Assembly: GCA_035626395.1 (NCBI GenBank)
Contig: DASPNR010000007.1
Coordinates: 229,012-293,011 of the forward strand
Reading direction: 5' to 3'
Source of the DNA: Candidatus Limnocylindrales bacterium
GTDB taxonomy: Bacteria > Desulfobacterota > Binatia > UBA1149 > CAITLU01
Length of the DNA: 64,000 bases
Part shown: in pieces, positions 42,804-51,625 of the stretch
Position numbering within the stretch: the first letter of the stretch is position 1
How the letters are laid out: every line of letters starts with the position of its first letter
Notes under the pieces: model-generated
Database searches by the model: none
What the model was told of the DNA's origin: nothing
The model's input: the letters and a program-made list of their open reading frames with translations, nothing else
Translations under genes and position numbers: made by a program

Positions 42804-44234
42804 TCACCCGCCGCCTCGCGGTCGCGGCCGCACCACCTCGATGCATCCGCGATCGGTGGGAACGACCTTTTGCGGGTTGCACAGGCCGCGCGGATTGAAT
42901 GCGTCGCGCACGTCGGCCATCGCCGCCATCGTCTCGGGACTGAAGGCGACGCCCATCAGCCCGAGCTTCTCCACGCCGATGCCATGCTCGCCGGTGATGG
43001 AGCCTCCCAGCTGCAGGCACGCCGACAGGATCTCGTTGCCGGCCTCGATGACTCGCTCGACTTCGCCGGGCTTGCTCTCGTCGTAGAGGATGAGCGGGTG
43101 GATGTTGCCGTCGCCGGCATGCATGAGATTGGCGATGCGCAGCCGGTAGCGCGAGGCGATCTCCGAGACGATCGCCACGATCTCGGGCAGGCGGCTGCGC
43201 GGCACCACGCCGTCCTGCGTGCAGTAGCTCGGCGTCAGACGGCCCATCGCTCCGAACGCGCGCTTGCGCGACTTCCACAGCAGCGCGCGCTCGGCGTCGT
43301 CGGCCGCGCGGCGCACTTCTTTGGCTCCATTCGCGACACACGCCGCGCTGACGCGCTCGGACAGCTCATCCAATCCCGCAGTCAGGCCGTCCAGCTCGAT
43401 CAGCAGCACCGCGCCGGCATCGGTGGGAAAGCCGAAGTGGTATGCCGCCTCCACCGCCGCGATCACCAGATCGTCCATCATCTCGAGCGCTGCCGGCACG
43501 ATGCCGGCAGCGATGATGGCGGAGACCGCGCGGCTGGCATCGGCCACGCTCGAGAACACCGCCAGCAGCGTCGTCACCGACTCGGGCTTCCGGAGCAGGC
43601 GAACGCGCGCCGCCGTGACCAGGCCGAGCGTGCCTTCGCTGCCGGTGACCAGACCGACCAGGTCATAGCCGGGCGCGTCGCCGCCGCGGTCCAGCCACAC
43701 CATGCGACCGTCGGGCAGCACCAGCTCGAGCGCGAGCAGATGATTGACCGTCACGCCGTACTTGAGCGTGTGCGGGCCGCCCGAGTTCTCCGCCACGTTG
43801 CCGCCGATGGTGCACGCCGACTGGCTCGATGGGTCGGGCGCGTAGTAGTAGCCCTCGCCTTCCACCGCGCGCGTGACCTCCAGATTCACGACGCCTGCTT
43901 CCACTTCGGCGACGCAGTTGGCGAGGTCGATGCCGCGGATGCGCTTCATGCGGCTGGTGCCGATCATCACCGGCGCCTCCACGGGCAGGCATCCGCCGCT
44001 GACGCCGGTGCCGGCGCCGCGCGGCACGTAGGGAATTCCTGCTTCGGCGAGAAGGCGCACCACGCGCGCGGTCTGCTCCGCCGTCTCCGGAAGGACGACG
44101 AGCTGCGGCGCCGCCTTCTCGAGCGTGTATCCATCGCACTCGTAGACCTTGAGCGAGGCTCGGCCGTCGACGATGCCGCGCTCGCCGACGATGGCACGCA
44201 GTCTGGAGGCGATGTTCTTGTCGAGCGGCATCAT
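42804..44234 (-). CDS. glcD: Glycolate oxidase catalytic flavoprotein
   Basis: The 476-residue GlcD oxidises 2-hydroxyacids with FAD. Motifs include VPRGAGTGVSGGCLP, DPSSQSACTIGGNVAENSGGPHTLKYG, TGSEGTLGLVTAARVRLL and the C-terminal LMHAGDGNIHPLIL and GSITGEHGIGVEKL. Length and order match GlcD rather than D-lactate dehydrogenase Dld, although the two cannot be fully separated by motif. It leads the leftward glcDEF operon and is divergent from an alanine/serine-glyoxylate aminotransferase gene 81 bases away, which would use its product. That context strengthens the glycolate assignment. Confidence 0.93.
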   Translation of the reverse strand: MMPLDKNIASRLRAIVGERGIVDGRASLKVYECDGYTLEKAAPQLVVLPETAEQTARVVRLLAEAGIPYVPRGAGTGVSGGCLPVEAPVMIGTSRMKRIRGIDLANCVAEVEAGVVNLEVTRAVEGEGYYYAPDPSSQSACTIGGNVAENSGGPHTLKYGVTVNHLLALELVLPDGRMVWLDRGGDAPGYDLVGLVTGSEGTLGLVTAARVRLLRKPESVTTLLAVFSSVADASRAVSAIIAAGIVPAALEMMDDLVIAAVEAAYHFGFPTDAGAVLLIELDGLTAGLDELSERVSAACVANGAKEVRRAADDAERALLWKSRKRAFGAMGRLTPSYCTQDGVVPRSRLPEIVAIVSEIASRYRLRIANLMHAGDGNIHPLILYDESKPGEVERVIEAGNEILSACLQLGGSITGEHGIGVEKLGLMGVAFSPETMAAMADVRDAFNPRGLCNPQKVVPTDRGCIEVVRPRPRGGG

Positions 44235-44315
44235 CGGCTCCTATAGCGGGCCCAGCGGTGCGGCGGTAGCTGCGTGTCCGTTGGATTGCGCCTGCGACCA
44301 CGCTACTGCTCGCGT

Positions 44316-45482
44316 ATGACCCCTCCTCCTCCTCGTCTGCTCCTCGGTCCTGGACCTTCCATGGTCAATTCACGCGTGTACGCCGCGTTGTCGCGCCCGC
44401 TGGTCGGGCACCTGGACCCATACTTCCTGACCGTGCTCGATCAGGTGCAGGACGGCCTGCGCAGGATCTTCGGGACCAGCAACACGATGACCCTGCCGAT
44501 CTCGGGAACGGGCTCGGCGGGCATGGAGGCGTGCTTTGCCAATCTCGTCGAGCAGGACGACGAGGTGGTGATCGGCGTCAATGGCGTGTTCGGCACGCGC
44601 ATGGCCGAAGTGGCCACGCGCCTCGGCGCCCGCGTGGAGAGAGCCGAGGCGGAATGGGGGCGCATCGTCGAGCCCGACCAGATCGCCGCGGCGATCGGCC
44701 GCTGCAGCAATCCCAAGATCGTCGCCGTCGTCCACGCCGAGACATCCACCGGCGCGTGGCAGCCGCTGCACGAGATCAGCCGCCTGGCGCGCGCGGCCGG
44801 AGCGTTACTGCTGGTGGACTGCGTCACGTCGCTCGGCGGTTGCCCGGTCGAGATCGACGATCTGTGTATCGATGCCGCCTACAGCGGCACGCAAAAATGC
44901 CTGAGCTGCCCGCCGGGGCTGTCGCCGGTGACGCTGAGCGAGCGTGCGATGGAGGCGGTGCGCGCGCGCAAGAGCCGGCCGCGCAGCTGGTACCTCGATC
45001 TCGGCCTTATCGGCGCGTACTTCGGCGAGCAGCGTCTGTATCACCACACGGCGCCGGTCTCGATGGTCTATGCGCTGGCCGAGGCCGTGGCCATCGTGCT
45101 GGAGGAAGGGCTGGAGGATCGTTACGTCCGGCACGAGCGGAATCACCAGGCGCTGATGGCAGGGCTCGCGCGGCTCGGCCTGCAGGCGGCTGCGCAGGAA
45201 GGCCACCGCCTCTGGATGCTGAACAGCGTGCGTGTGCCCGAAGGCATCGCCGAGGCGGCCGTGCGAAAGCGGCTGCTGCTCGATCACGGAATCGAGATCG
45301 GCGCGGGCCTGGGGCCGCTCGCCGGAAAGACCTGGCGCATCGGGCTCATGGGCGAGTCGAGCCGGCCGGCCAATGTGCGACGCCTGCTGCTGGCCCTGGA
45401 GTCGGAGCTGAGGCGGGAGGGCATCGCTGCGCCCCCGGGTGAGGCTGTCGAAGCGGCCGACGCCGTCTACGCACAGGGTTAG
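44316..45482 (+). CDS. Alanine/serine--glyoxylate aminotransferase family protein
   Basis: The 388-residue class V PLP aminotransferase transfers an amino group to glyoxylate, making glycine. The N-terminal LLLGPGPSMVN is a family hallmark. GTGSAGMEACFANL binds the PLP phosphate, VDCVTSLGG holds the PLP aspartate, and Lys194 in SGTQKCLSCPPG is the Schiff-base lysine. The C-terminal small domain (WRIGLMGESSRPANVRRLL) is also typical. It is divergent from glcDEF; together they convert glycolate to glyoxylate to glycine. The ribosome site before ATG 44316 is weak. The donor (Ala, Ser or other) is undetermined. Confidence 0.91.
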   Translation: MTPPPPRLLLGPGPSMVNSRVYAALSRPLVGHLDPYFLTVLDQVQDGLRRIFGTSNTMTLPISGTGSAGMEACFANLVEQDDEVVIGVNGVFGTRMAEVATRLGARVERAEAEWGRIVEPDQIAAAIGRCSNPKIVAVVHAETSTGAWQPLHEISRLARAAGALLLVDCVTSLGGCPVEIDDLCIDAAYSGTQKCLSCPPGLSPVTLSERAMEAVRARKSRPRSWYLDLGLIGAYFGEQRLYHHTAPVSMVYALAEAVAIVLEEGLEDRYVRHERNHQALMAGLARLGLQAAAQEGHRLWMLNSVRVPEGIAEAAVRKRLLLDHGIEIGAGLGPLAGKTWRIGLMGESSRPANVRRLLLALESELRREGIAAPPGEAVEAADAVYAQG

Positions 45483-45624
45483 CCCGCGGGCGGCTCGTTT
45501 GGCCGATCCGTTTTCGCCTCGGCCCCGGCCGCCGGCGCCGCAGGGGCTGGCACCTCGGGCCGCGTTTCGTACCACCCGTATTGCTGGCGCAGGGAGGCTG
45601 CGCCAATGTTCAAGAGCTTTCTCC

Positions 45625-47595
45625 ATGCCAGCCTCGAATCGACACCGGTATGCGACGGCGATGCTTGCCGTGGCTACGGCCGCGCTCATTCGATGGCTGC
45701 TGACCCCTCTGCTGGGGTACGGTCTGCCCTACGTCACGTTCTACTTCGCAACCATTGCCGCCGCATGGGTCGGGGGCATCTATCCCGGTCTCTTGTCGGT
45801 CGCGCTTGGAGCCTTGCTCGGCGCCGCCTTCTTCACGGCTCCTGATTTCTCGTTCACTTCCACGGATCCCGCCAATCAGATCGAGGCCATCCGTCTGGTC
45901 GTCTTCATCCTGGCCGGTACCGTCATCAGTGTGCTCAGCGGCTGGCTGCACTCGTCCGTTCGCGCTGCCGAGCTGCGAGCGCAGGACGCGGAAGCGAGCC
46001 GGCAGCGGTTGCAGGAGGAAGTGGAGAACCGTCGTCGGGCCGAGCAGGAAGCGCGCGACCAGCGCGAGACGCTGCGTCTGGCCATCGCCAACGTCGACGA
46101 CGGCGTCATCGCCACCGACACGCAAGGGCTCGTCACGCTGATCAATGGAGCGGCCGAGTCGCTGATCGGGCGAAAGGCCGCCGATGTGATCGGCAAGCCG
46201 GTGGAATCGATTTTTCTGACGGTCAACGAGACCACGCGCCGGCGCGCGGAGAATCCGGTGGTGCGGGCGCTGAGGGAAGGCGGGACCGTAACCGCCGGTG
46301 CCGACAACATTCTCGTTCGCAGGGACGGAAGCGAGCGCGCCATCGAGGAAAGCGCTTCGCCCATGCGTGATGGCAGCGGGCGCGTCACCGGCTGCCTCAT
46401 GGTCTTCCGGGACATCACGGAGCGCCGCAAGCACGAGAGCATGATTCGTGAGGGCGAACGCAAGAAATCGCAGTTCCTGGCCACGCTGGCGCACGAGCTT
46501 CGCAACCCGCTGGCCCCGCTGTCGAATTCGCTCGAGGTCATGAAGCGTGCCGAGGGCGACATGGCGATGATGCGGCAGATTCACGCCACCATGGACCGGC
46601 AGGTTTCGCATCTGGTGCGCCTCGTGGACGATTTGATGGACACGAGCAGGATCAACCGCGGGCGGCTGCAGCTACGCAAGCGGGTAGTCGAAGTCTCCTC
46701 TGTCGTGCAGCAGGCGGTCGAGGCGTGCCGGCAGCTTGCCGAATGTTCGCAGATCGAGGTCGAGGTCGCTCTTCCCGACGAACAGATTCTTCTCGAAGGC
46801 GATCCCGTTCGACTGGTACAAATCTTCACCAATCTGCTAAACAACGCGTGCAAGTTCAGTCAGACGCGCGGGCGCATCTGGGTGAAAGCCGAGAAGCATG
46901 GCGATGACCAGGTCATCATCAGCGTCAGGGACGCGGGCGCCGGCATCGATCCGGAGATGCTCGATCAGGTCTTCGACATGTTCGTGCAGGCCGACAGCTC
47001 GCTCGAGCGGACCAAGCAAGGTCTCGGCATCGGATTGACGCTGGTGAAGCAGCTCGTCGAGATGCATGGTGGAAGCGTCGAGGCTCGCAGCGAAGGCATT
47101 GGAAGGGGCAGCGAGTTCCTCGTGCGACTGCCCGCATTGACGGGACGGAGCGAGCGCTCGTCATCGGAGGCCGTAGAGTCGATGGAACAGTCATCCAACA
47201 ATGCACGCCGCCGCATCCTGATCGTCGACGACAATCAGGACTCCACGGAAAGCCTGGCGATGCTCCTCAAGCTGAAGGGCAACGAAACGCATACCGCGTT
47301 CGATGGCGTGCAGGCGGTGCAGACGGCCGAGGCCGTCCGCCCTGATCTGATCCTCATGGACATCGGTATGCCCAAGCTCAACGGCTACGACGCCGCCCGC
47401 CGCATCCGCCAGGAGCCGTGGGGGAAGAACCTGGTGCTCATCGCCCTGACGGGCTGGGGGCAGCAGGAGGATCTCGAGAAATCGCGTCAGGCCGGCTTCG
47501 ACGGGCACCTCGTCAAACCGGTGGCACCGACCACGCTGATGGAGCTGCTCGCCACGCTGCCGAAGATCGGCGGCACGCATTCCTCGATCAGCTGA
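45625..47595 (+). CDS. Hybrid sensor histidine kinase with response receiver
   Basis: The 656-residue protein has an N-terminal DUF4118/KdpD-like membrane domain (four helices within about residues 10-110), a coiled-coil linker, a PAS domain (about 150-265), a HisKA domain with phosphoacceptor His290 in FLATLAHELRNPL, an HATPase_c domain (N box LLNNACKFSQ, G boxes RDAGAGIDPE and GLGIGLTLVKQ) and a C-terminal receiver (about 528-650) with Asp579 in LILMDIGMP and Lys in HLVKP. It is a hybrid kinase whose output partner is not adjacent. ATG 45625 is used because similarity begins there. The signal it senses is unknown. Confidence 0.92.
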   Translation: MPASNRHRYATAMLAVATAALIRWLLTPLLGYGLPYVTFYFATIAAAWVGGIYPGLLSVALGALLGAAFFTAPDFSFTSTDPANQIEAIRLVVFILAGTVISVLSGWLHSSVRAAELRAQDAEASRQRLQEEVENRRRAEQEARDQRETLRLAIANVDDGVIATDTQGLVTLINGAAESLIGRKAADVIGKPVESIFLTVNETTRRRAENPVVRALREGGTVTAGADNILVRRDGSERAIEESASPMRDGSGRVTGCLMVFRDITERRKHESMIREGERKKSQFLATLAHELRNPLAPLSNSLEVMKRAEGDMAMMRQIHATMDRQVSHLVRLVDDLMDTSRINRGRLQLRKRVVEVSSVVQQAVEACRQLAECSQIEVEVALPDEQILLEGDPVRLVQIFTNLLNNACKFSQTRGRIWVKAEKHGDDQVIISVRDAGAGIDPEMLDQVFDMFVQADSSLERTKQGLGIGLTLVKQLVEMHGGSVEARSEGIGRGSEFLVRLPALTGRSERSSSEAVESMEQSSNNARRRILIVDDNQDSTESLAMLLKLKGNETHTAFDGVQAVQTAEAVRPDLILMDIGMPKLNGYDAARRIRQEPWGKNLVLIALTGWGQQEDLEKSRQAGFDGHLVKPVAPTTLMELLATLPKIGGTHSSIS

Positions 47596-47644
47596 TTCCT
47601 CACGGCCGCACCGTCCGCCGGTGCGGCGAAGCGCCGGACGAAAC

Positions 47645-48649
47645 TCAGTCGATGAGCGCGAGTCCCCACGGCTTGCTGCCGGCGGGGATTCGGGCACTGA
47701 CCTTTGCGCTGCCCACGTCGATGACCGACACGTCGTTGGAAGGTCCGTTGGCCGTGTAGATCGTGCTTCCGTCCGAGGAGACGGCGATGCCCCATGGCCT
47801 CTCGCCTGCTTCGACGCTCCCGATCACGGCGTTGGTGGCGACGTCGATGGTGACCACCGCCTTGCTGCGGCCGGTGGAGACGTGGACGCGGCGGCCGTCG
47901 CGCGAGGCCACGATGCCCATCGGCCGCATTCCCGGCTCGAGCGCGAGCACCTGCGCGGGACGATCCAGCCGCGTGTCGATGATCGCGACCGAGGCTCCGT
48001 TCTCCGCAGTTACGTACGCGCGCGTGCCGTCGGGCAGGAATGCGATCGAGCGCGGCCTGGGCGGCACCGCCACGGCCGCAACCACCGCCGCCGTCTGCGC
48101 GTCGATGGCCGTGACCTTGTTGTCCGCTTCGGCGGTGACGTAGACGTGGCGACCGTCGGGGCTGACGGCAACGCCCTCGGGCTCTTCGCCGACGGGCGCG
48201 CTGGCGATCACGCGCGCCGACTCCACATCGACGACGCTCAGCACGCCGGCATCTTCGTTGGCGACGTAGATGCGCGTGCCGTCGCGGCCGACCGCGACCT
48301 GCTCGGGGTCGGATCCGCCCGGCAGCACGCGAACGACCTCGAGCCGCGCGACGTCGACCACCGCAATTCCGTCGGCGCTCTTGTCCGGCGGTGGCAGCGC
48401 CTTCTCGTCCACGCCCGGAGGCGCGGCCGGCGACCCGCTCAGTGCCACGAACAGCCAGCGGCGGTCGGGGCTGACCGCGATTCCCCGCGGCCGCTTGCCG
48501 AGTGCGACACGTGCGACCTCTCTCCTGCTGGCCGTGTCGATGACCGACAGGTCACCCGACTCCTCGTTGGTGACGAACAGGCGCTGCGCCGGCGCCGCCG
48601 CAGGCAACGCCAGCAGCGCCGCCACCGCGATCCATGAAACGACGGTCAT
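47645..48649 (-). CDS. Exported YVTN beta-propeller protein
   Basis: The 334-residue product has a signal peptide (to about AAPAQR) and about seven repeats of the YVTN/NHL-type propeller (RLFVTNEESGDLSVIDTASRREV, RIYVANEDAGVLSVVDVESARVI, HVYVTAEADNKVTAIDAQT, TIYTANGPSNDVSVIDVGSAKV). It covers almost the whole mature protein, so no enzymatic domain is added. Such proteins occur beside PQQ-alcohol dehydrogenases, but none is adjacent here. It converges with the hybrid kinase (50-base gap) and starts 21 bases before the LLM gene stop, so the two may be one operon. Role is unknown. Confidence 0.85.
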   Translation of the reverse strand: MTVVSWIAVAALLALPAAAPAQRLFVTNEESGDLSVIDTASRREVARVALGKRPRGIAVSPDRRWLFVALSGSPAAPPGVDEKALPPPDKSADGIAVVDVARLEVVRVLPGGSDPEQVAVGRDGTRIYVANEDAGVLSVVDVESARVIASAPVGEEPEGVAVSPDGRHVYVTAEADNKVTAIDAQTAAVVAAVAVPPRPRSIAFLPDGTRAYVTAENGASVAIIDTRLDRPAQVLALEPGMRPMGIVASRDGRRVHVSTGRSKAVVTIDVATNAVIGSVEAGERPWGIAVSSDGSTIYTANGPSNDVSVIDVGSAKVSARIPAGSKPWGLALID

Positions 48650-48670
48650 GCCGGAGCGTCCGCCGCGGCC

Positions 48671-49654
48671 TCAGACTTCGGGCGCAATCTGGCGCGCAAA
48701 TCTCTCCATCAGGCCTTCGGAAGCCCGCGCCGAGAGCACGTAGTGCCGGACGCCCCACTCGCGCTTGCGCCGGCGCAGCTCGGTCACGCATTCCTCGACA
48801 GTGCCGATCAGCGTGATGGGCATGCGGCGGACCTCGGCCGCTTCCAGCCCGAACAGACCTCCCAGCATGCCAGCGAAGCCGTCGGCGTCCGAGGGCGAGT
48901 CCGTCACCATGGCCGTGAAGATCGTGGACGACAGCTCGATCGCGTCCGGATCGCGGCCGGCGGCGCGTGCCTCGGCGCGAAGGAACTCGGCACGCTCATG
49001 GAACGCCGCATCGGTCGTCTTGGCGACCTCCGCACGATCGATGGTGCCGGCCTTGCCCGTATCGACGCCGATGTTCACCATGTCGGCGTGGCGTGCGGCG
49101 ATGCGAAGCAGGCCTTTGCCGCCTCCGCCGAGCATGACGGGCGGATGCGGCTTGCGGACCGGCTTGGGCACGTGGATGGCGTCTCGCAGATGATAGAACT
49201 CGCCGTCGACCGTCGCGCGCTCCTGCGTCCACAACGCCTTGATGGCGACGATGGACTCTTCGAGCATGCGCAGGCGCGGTTTCACGTCGGGAAACGGCGC
49301 TCCCATCATCTCGAACTCCGCTCGCGTCCAGCCCGAGCCGAGACCGAGGATCGCGCGGCCGCCGCTGATGTGGTCGAGCGTGGTGATGGCCTGCGCCATC
49401 GTGCCCGGGTGTCGGAACAGATTGCAGTGCACGAGCGCGCCGATGCGGGCGCTGCTGGTGACGGCGGCAAGCGCCCCCAGCATCGTCGTTGCCTCCCACG
49501 ACGCCGTCTGGTCGTCGAGGCCCGCGCCGCCCTGGTGCTCGAGCGCCCAGTGATCGGGAAGGTAGATGGCGCTGTAGCCGAGCTCTTCGGCCTGGCGCGC
49601 CGTGGCCAGCATCTGCGAGGCAGGAAGTCCGACGAGGGAAATGCCGACGTCCAT
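48671..49654 (-). CDS. LLM-class flavin-dependent oxidoreductase (F420 type)
   Basis: The 327-residue protein is a luciferase-like TIM-barrel enzyme of the F420-dependent subgroup: MDVGISLVGLP, AEELGYSAIYLPDHW, ARIGALVHCNLFRHPGTMAQAITTLDHISGGRAILGLGSGW, PVMLGGGGKGLLRIAARHAD. Members use reduced F420 or FMN to reduce or oxidise varied substrates. ATG 49654 begins the family match; a longer upstream reading frame is unrelated. Upstream of its own start, the MltA gene runs in the opposite direction. The presence of such a gene suggests, but does not prove, F420 synthesis in this organism. Substrate is unknown. Confidence 0.88.
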   Translation of the reverse strand: MDVGISLVGLPASQMLATARQAEELGYSAIYLPDHWALEHQGGAGLDDQTASWEATTMLGALAAVTSSARIGALVHCNLFRHPGTMAQAITTLDHISGGRAILGLGSGWTRAEFEMMGAPFPDVKPRLRMLEESIVAIKALWTQERATVDGEFYHLRDAIHVPKPVRKPHPPVMLGGGGKGLLRIAARHADMVNIGVDTGKAGTIDRAEVAKTTDAAFHERAEFLRAEARAAGRDPDAIELSSTIFTAMVTDSPSDADGFAGMLGGLFGLEAAEVRRMPITLIGTVEECVTELRRRKREWGVRHYVLSARASEGLMERFARQIAPEV

Positions 49655-49767
49655 GCTGGTGCTCCGTATCGGGCAGGATGCGGCTACTTTGTCCGTCGAG
49701 TTCGCGGGGTCAACTTGCCGCGAATGGCGGCGCGCGTGCAAGACGCGCGGTGAAAGGATCGGCAACG

Positions 49768-50898
49768 ATGCGCAGCGGCGGCGCTGCTCGCACGCTGGCA
49801 CTGCTGGCAAGCCTCGCCTTCGGCTGCAGCCATTGCGCGAACGAGCGGCCGCCGTTCTCGGCCTCGTTTCACGCACGAGCGACGCCTGCCGCCACCGATG
49901 ACGGCAGCATGCACGATCTGCTCGCGGCGGCACGCGCCACGCGTGCCAGGCTCCAAGCCGGTGGCGACGGATCCGCGCGCAACGCAGCGCTGGCGGCGCA
50001 GGCCGCCGCGGTGGAGCGCGCGGCCCGGCGCGGCCCGCAGCGGCTCGCGCGCTTCCTGCAGGATCGCTGCCGCTGGTTCGCGGCCGAGGAGCCGGCCAAG
50101 ATCACCGCCTACTACGAGCCGCTCCTGCAGGCCCGCCGCCAGCGCGACGACCGCTTCCGTTATCCGCTCTACGCGATGCCCGGCACGGCGGTGCTGGCTG
50201 CGCTCGAGAGGCGGCTGGGACATCCGCCGCGGCGCGCCGACATCGACGGCGCCGACGCGCTCTCGGGGCTGGGGCTCGAGGTGGCGTGGCTGGACGACCC
50301 GGTCGCACGGTTTTTCCTGCACGTGCAGGGCTCCGGACGGTTGCAGCTCGAGGACGGCAGCGTGCTTCGTGCCGCCTACGCGGGAAACAACGGCGCCGGT
50401 TACCGCAGCGTCGGAAGCATCATGCTGGAGCGCGGGCTGCTGCAGCCCGGCAATGCCTCGGCGCCGGCGATGCGTGCGTGGCTGGCGGCGCATGCCGATG
50501 CGCGCGATGCGCTGCTGTTCGAGAACCCGCGCTACATCTTCTTCCGTCTGCTCGATCGCGACGGCGACGGGGCGCAGGGGCCGGTCGGCGCGTTCGGAGT
50601 GCCGCTGACACCGGAACGCTCGGTGGCCACCGATCCGGTCCACGTCGCCGGCGGCAATCTTCTCCACATCCGCTCGCGCAGGCCGCGCACCGGCGAGGAC
50701 GGCACTCCGACCCGATGGGAAGCGTTCGAGCGCATCGTCTTCAGTCACGATGCTGGCGCGGCCATCCAGGGACCCTCGCGGGTGGACGTGTTCTGGGGAA
50801 CGGGTGAGGCCGCAGGCACGGAGGCCGGGCACATGAACGAGAGCGGGCAGGTGCACGTGCTGCTCTGCGGCCGCGCGCGCAGGATGACGCCCAACTGA
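49768..50898 (+). CDS. mltA: Membrane-bound lytic murein transglycosylase A
   Basis: MltA cleaves the glycan of peptidoglycan to 1,6-anhydromuropeptides at the outer membrane. The 376-residue product has a lipoprotein signal (LALLASLAFGCSHC, Cys near residue 19), the MltA domain (AYYEPLLQARR, GPQRLARFLQDRC, FFLHVQGSGRLQLEDGSVLRAAYAGNNGAGYRSVG) and the 3D domain with the catalytic-site Asp in RVDVFWGTGEAA. ATG 49768 has an AAAGGA element upstream. It is followed after 61 bases by a TetR gene with its own promoter and operator. Confidence 0.93.
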   Translation: MRSGGAARTLALLASLAFGCSHCANERPPFSASFHARATPAATDDGSMHDLLAAARATRARLQAGGDGSARNAALAAQAAAVERAARRGPQRLARFLQDRCRWFAAEEPAKITAYYEPLLQARRQRDDRFRYPLYAMPGTAVLAALERRLGHPPRRADIDGADALSGLGLEVAWLDDPVARFFLHVQGSGRLQLEDGSVLRAAYAGNNGAGYRSVGSIMLERGLLQPGNASAPAMRAWLAAHADARDALLFENPRYIFFRLLDRDGDGAQGPVGAFGVPLTPERSVATDPVHVAGGNLLHIRSRRPRTGEDGTPTRWEAFERIVFSHDAGAAIQGPSRVDVFWGTGEAAGTEAGHMNESGQVHVLLCGRARRMTPN

Positions 50899-50911
50899 CC
50901 GTCGCCACGGC

Positions 50912-50958
50912 TTGACAGCCGACCGACCGGTCGGTTAAACGTGACCGAACGGACGGTC
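50912..50958 (+). promoter_or_regulatory. Promoter with palindromic operator for TetR gene
   Basis: TTGACA (50912-50917) is a perfect -35 element; TTAAAC (50935-50940), 17 bases later, is a plausible -10. Between and over them lies the perfect 14-bp palindrome ACCGACCGGTCGGT (50922-50935). A second, imperfect dyad, GACCG (50943-50947) with CGGTC (50954-50958), sits just before the ATG at 50960. This arrangement is typical of a TetR autorepressor. The operator also could control the diiron gene that follows. Confidence 0.75.
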
Positions 50959-50959
50959 G

Positions 50960-51616
50960 ATGGCGCAGGCGGCACCCAGACAGCAGGAATCCCGGGACAA
51001 GATCCTCGACTGCGCCGAGCCGCTGTTCGCGCGGCGAGGCTTCGCCGGCATCGGCCTGGCCGAGGTCGCCGAGCAGGCGGGCCTGTCCAAGTCCTCGCTG
51101 TTTCACCACTTCGCCAGCAAGGCGCAGCTGTATGCGGCGGTCATGGCGCGCATCCTCGACCGCATCGAGGCCGACCTGGTCCGCGCGCTCGCCGATGGCG
51201 GCAGCCCCGTGCAGCGCCTCGAACGCTGGCTCGACGTGGTCAACGACGTGCTAGCGGCCCATCCGACGTACGCGCGTCTGCTGTTGCGCTCGCTGTTCGA
51301 GGACGACGAGCTCAACGGCGCGCTGCCCGAAGAGCAGGCGGTCAACGCGACGATCGAGCGCATCATCGCCGCCATCGACCGGCTGCTGCGCGAAGGCATA
51401 GAGGCTGGCGTGTTCCGGCCCGTCAACGTGCCGCACACCGTGCACAGCATCATCGGCATGATCGTATTCCACTTCGCGTCCGGCGAGCTCGGCGAGGAGC
51501 TGCTCGGAAGCGATCCGTTCTCCACCAGCGAGGTGCGCAGGCGCAAGACCGAGGTCAAGAACCTGCTGCGCCACGGGCTCGTCGTCCCGACGCTGAAGGT
51601 CGCGCCCAGCCACTGA
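50960..51616 (+). CDS. TetR-family transcriptional regulator
   Basis: The 218-residue regulator has the TetR DNA-binding domain at residues about 9-55 (RDKILDCAEPLFARRGFAGIGLAEVAEQAGLSKSSLFHHFASKAQLYAAV in steps), then a helical ligand domain. ATG 50960 follows a promoter overlapped by a palindrome, which points to autoregulation. It is followed nine bases later by a diiron protein gene that is probably in the same transcript. The ligand-binding half gives no specific clue; in such gene pairs the ligand is often an acyl-CoA or hydrophobic compound, but this is inference. Confidence 0.9.
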   Translation: MAQAAPRQQESRDKILDCAEPLFARRGFAGIGLAEVAEQAGLSKSSLFHHFASKAQLYAAVMARILDRIEADLVRALADGGSPVQRLERWLDVVNDVLAAHPTYARLLLRSLFEDDELNGALPEEQAVNATIERIIAAIDRLLREGIEAGVFRPVNVPHTVHSIIGMIVFHFASGELGEELLGSDPFSTSEVRRRKTEVKNLLRHGLVVPTLKVAPSH

Positions 51617-51625
51617 GGAGCTCCC

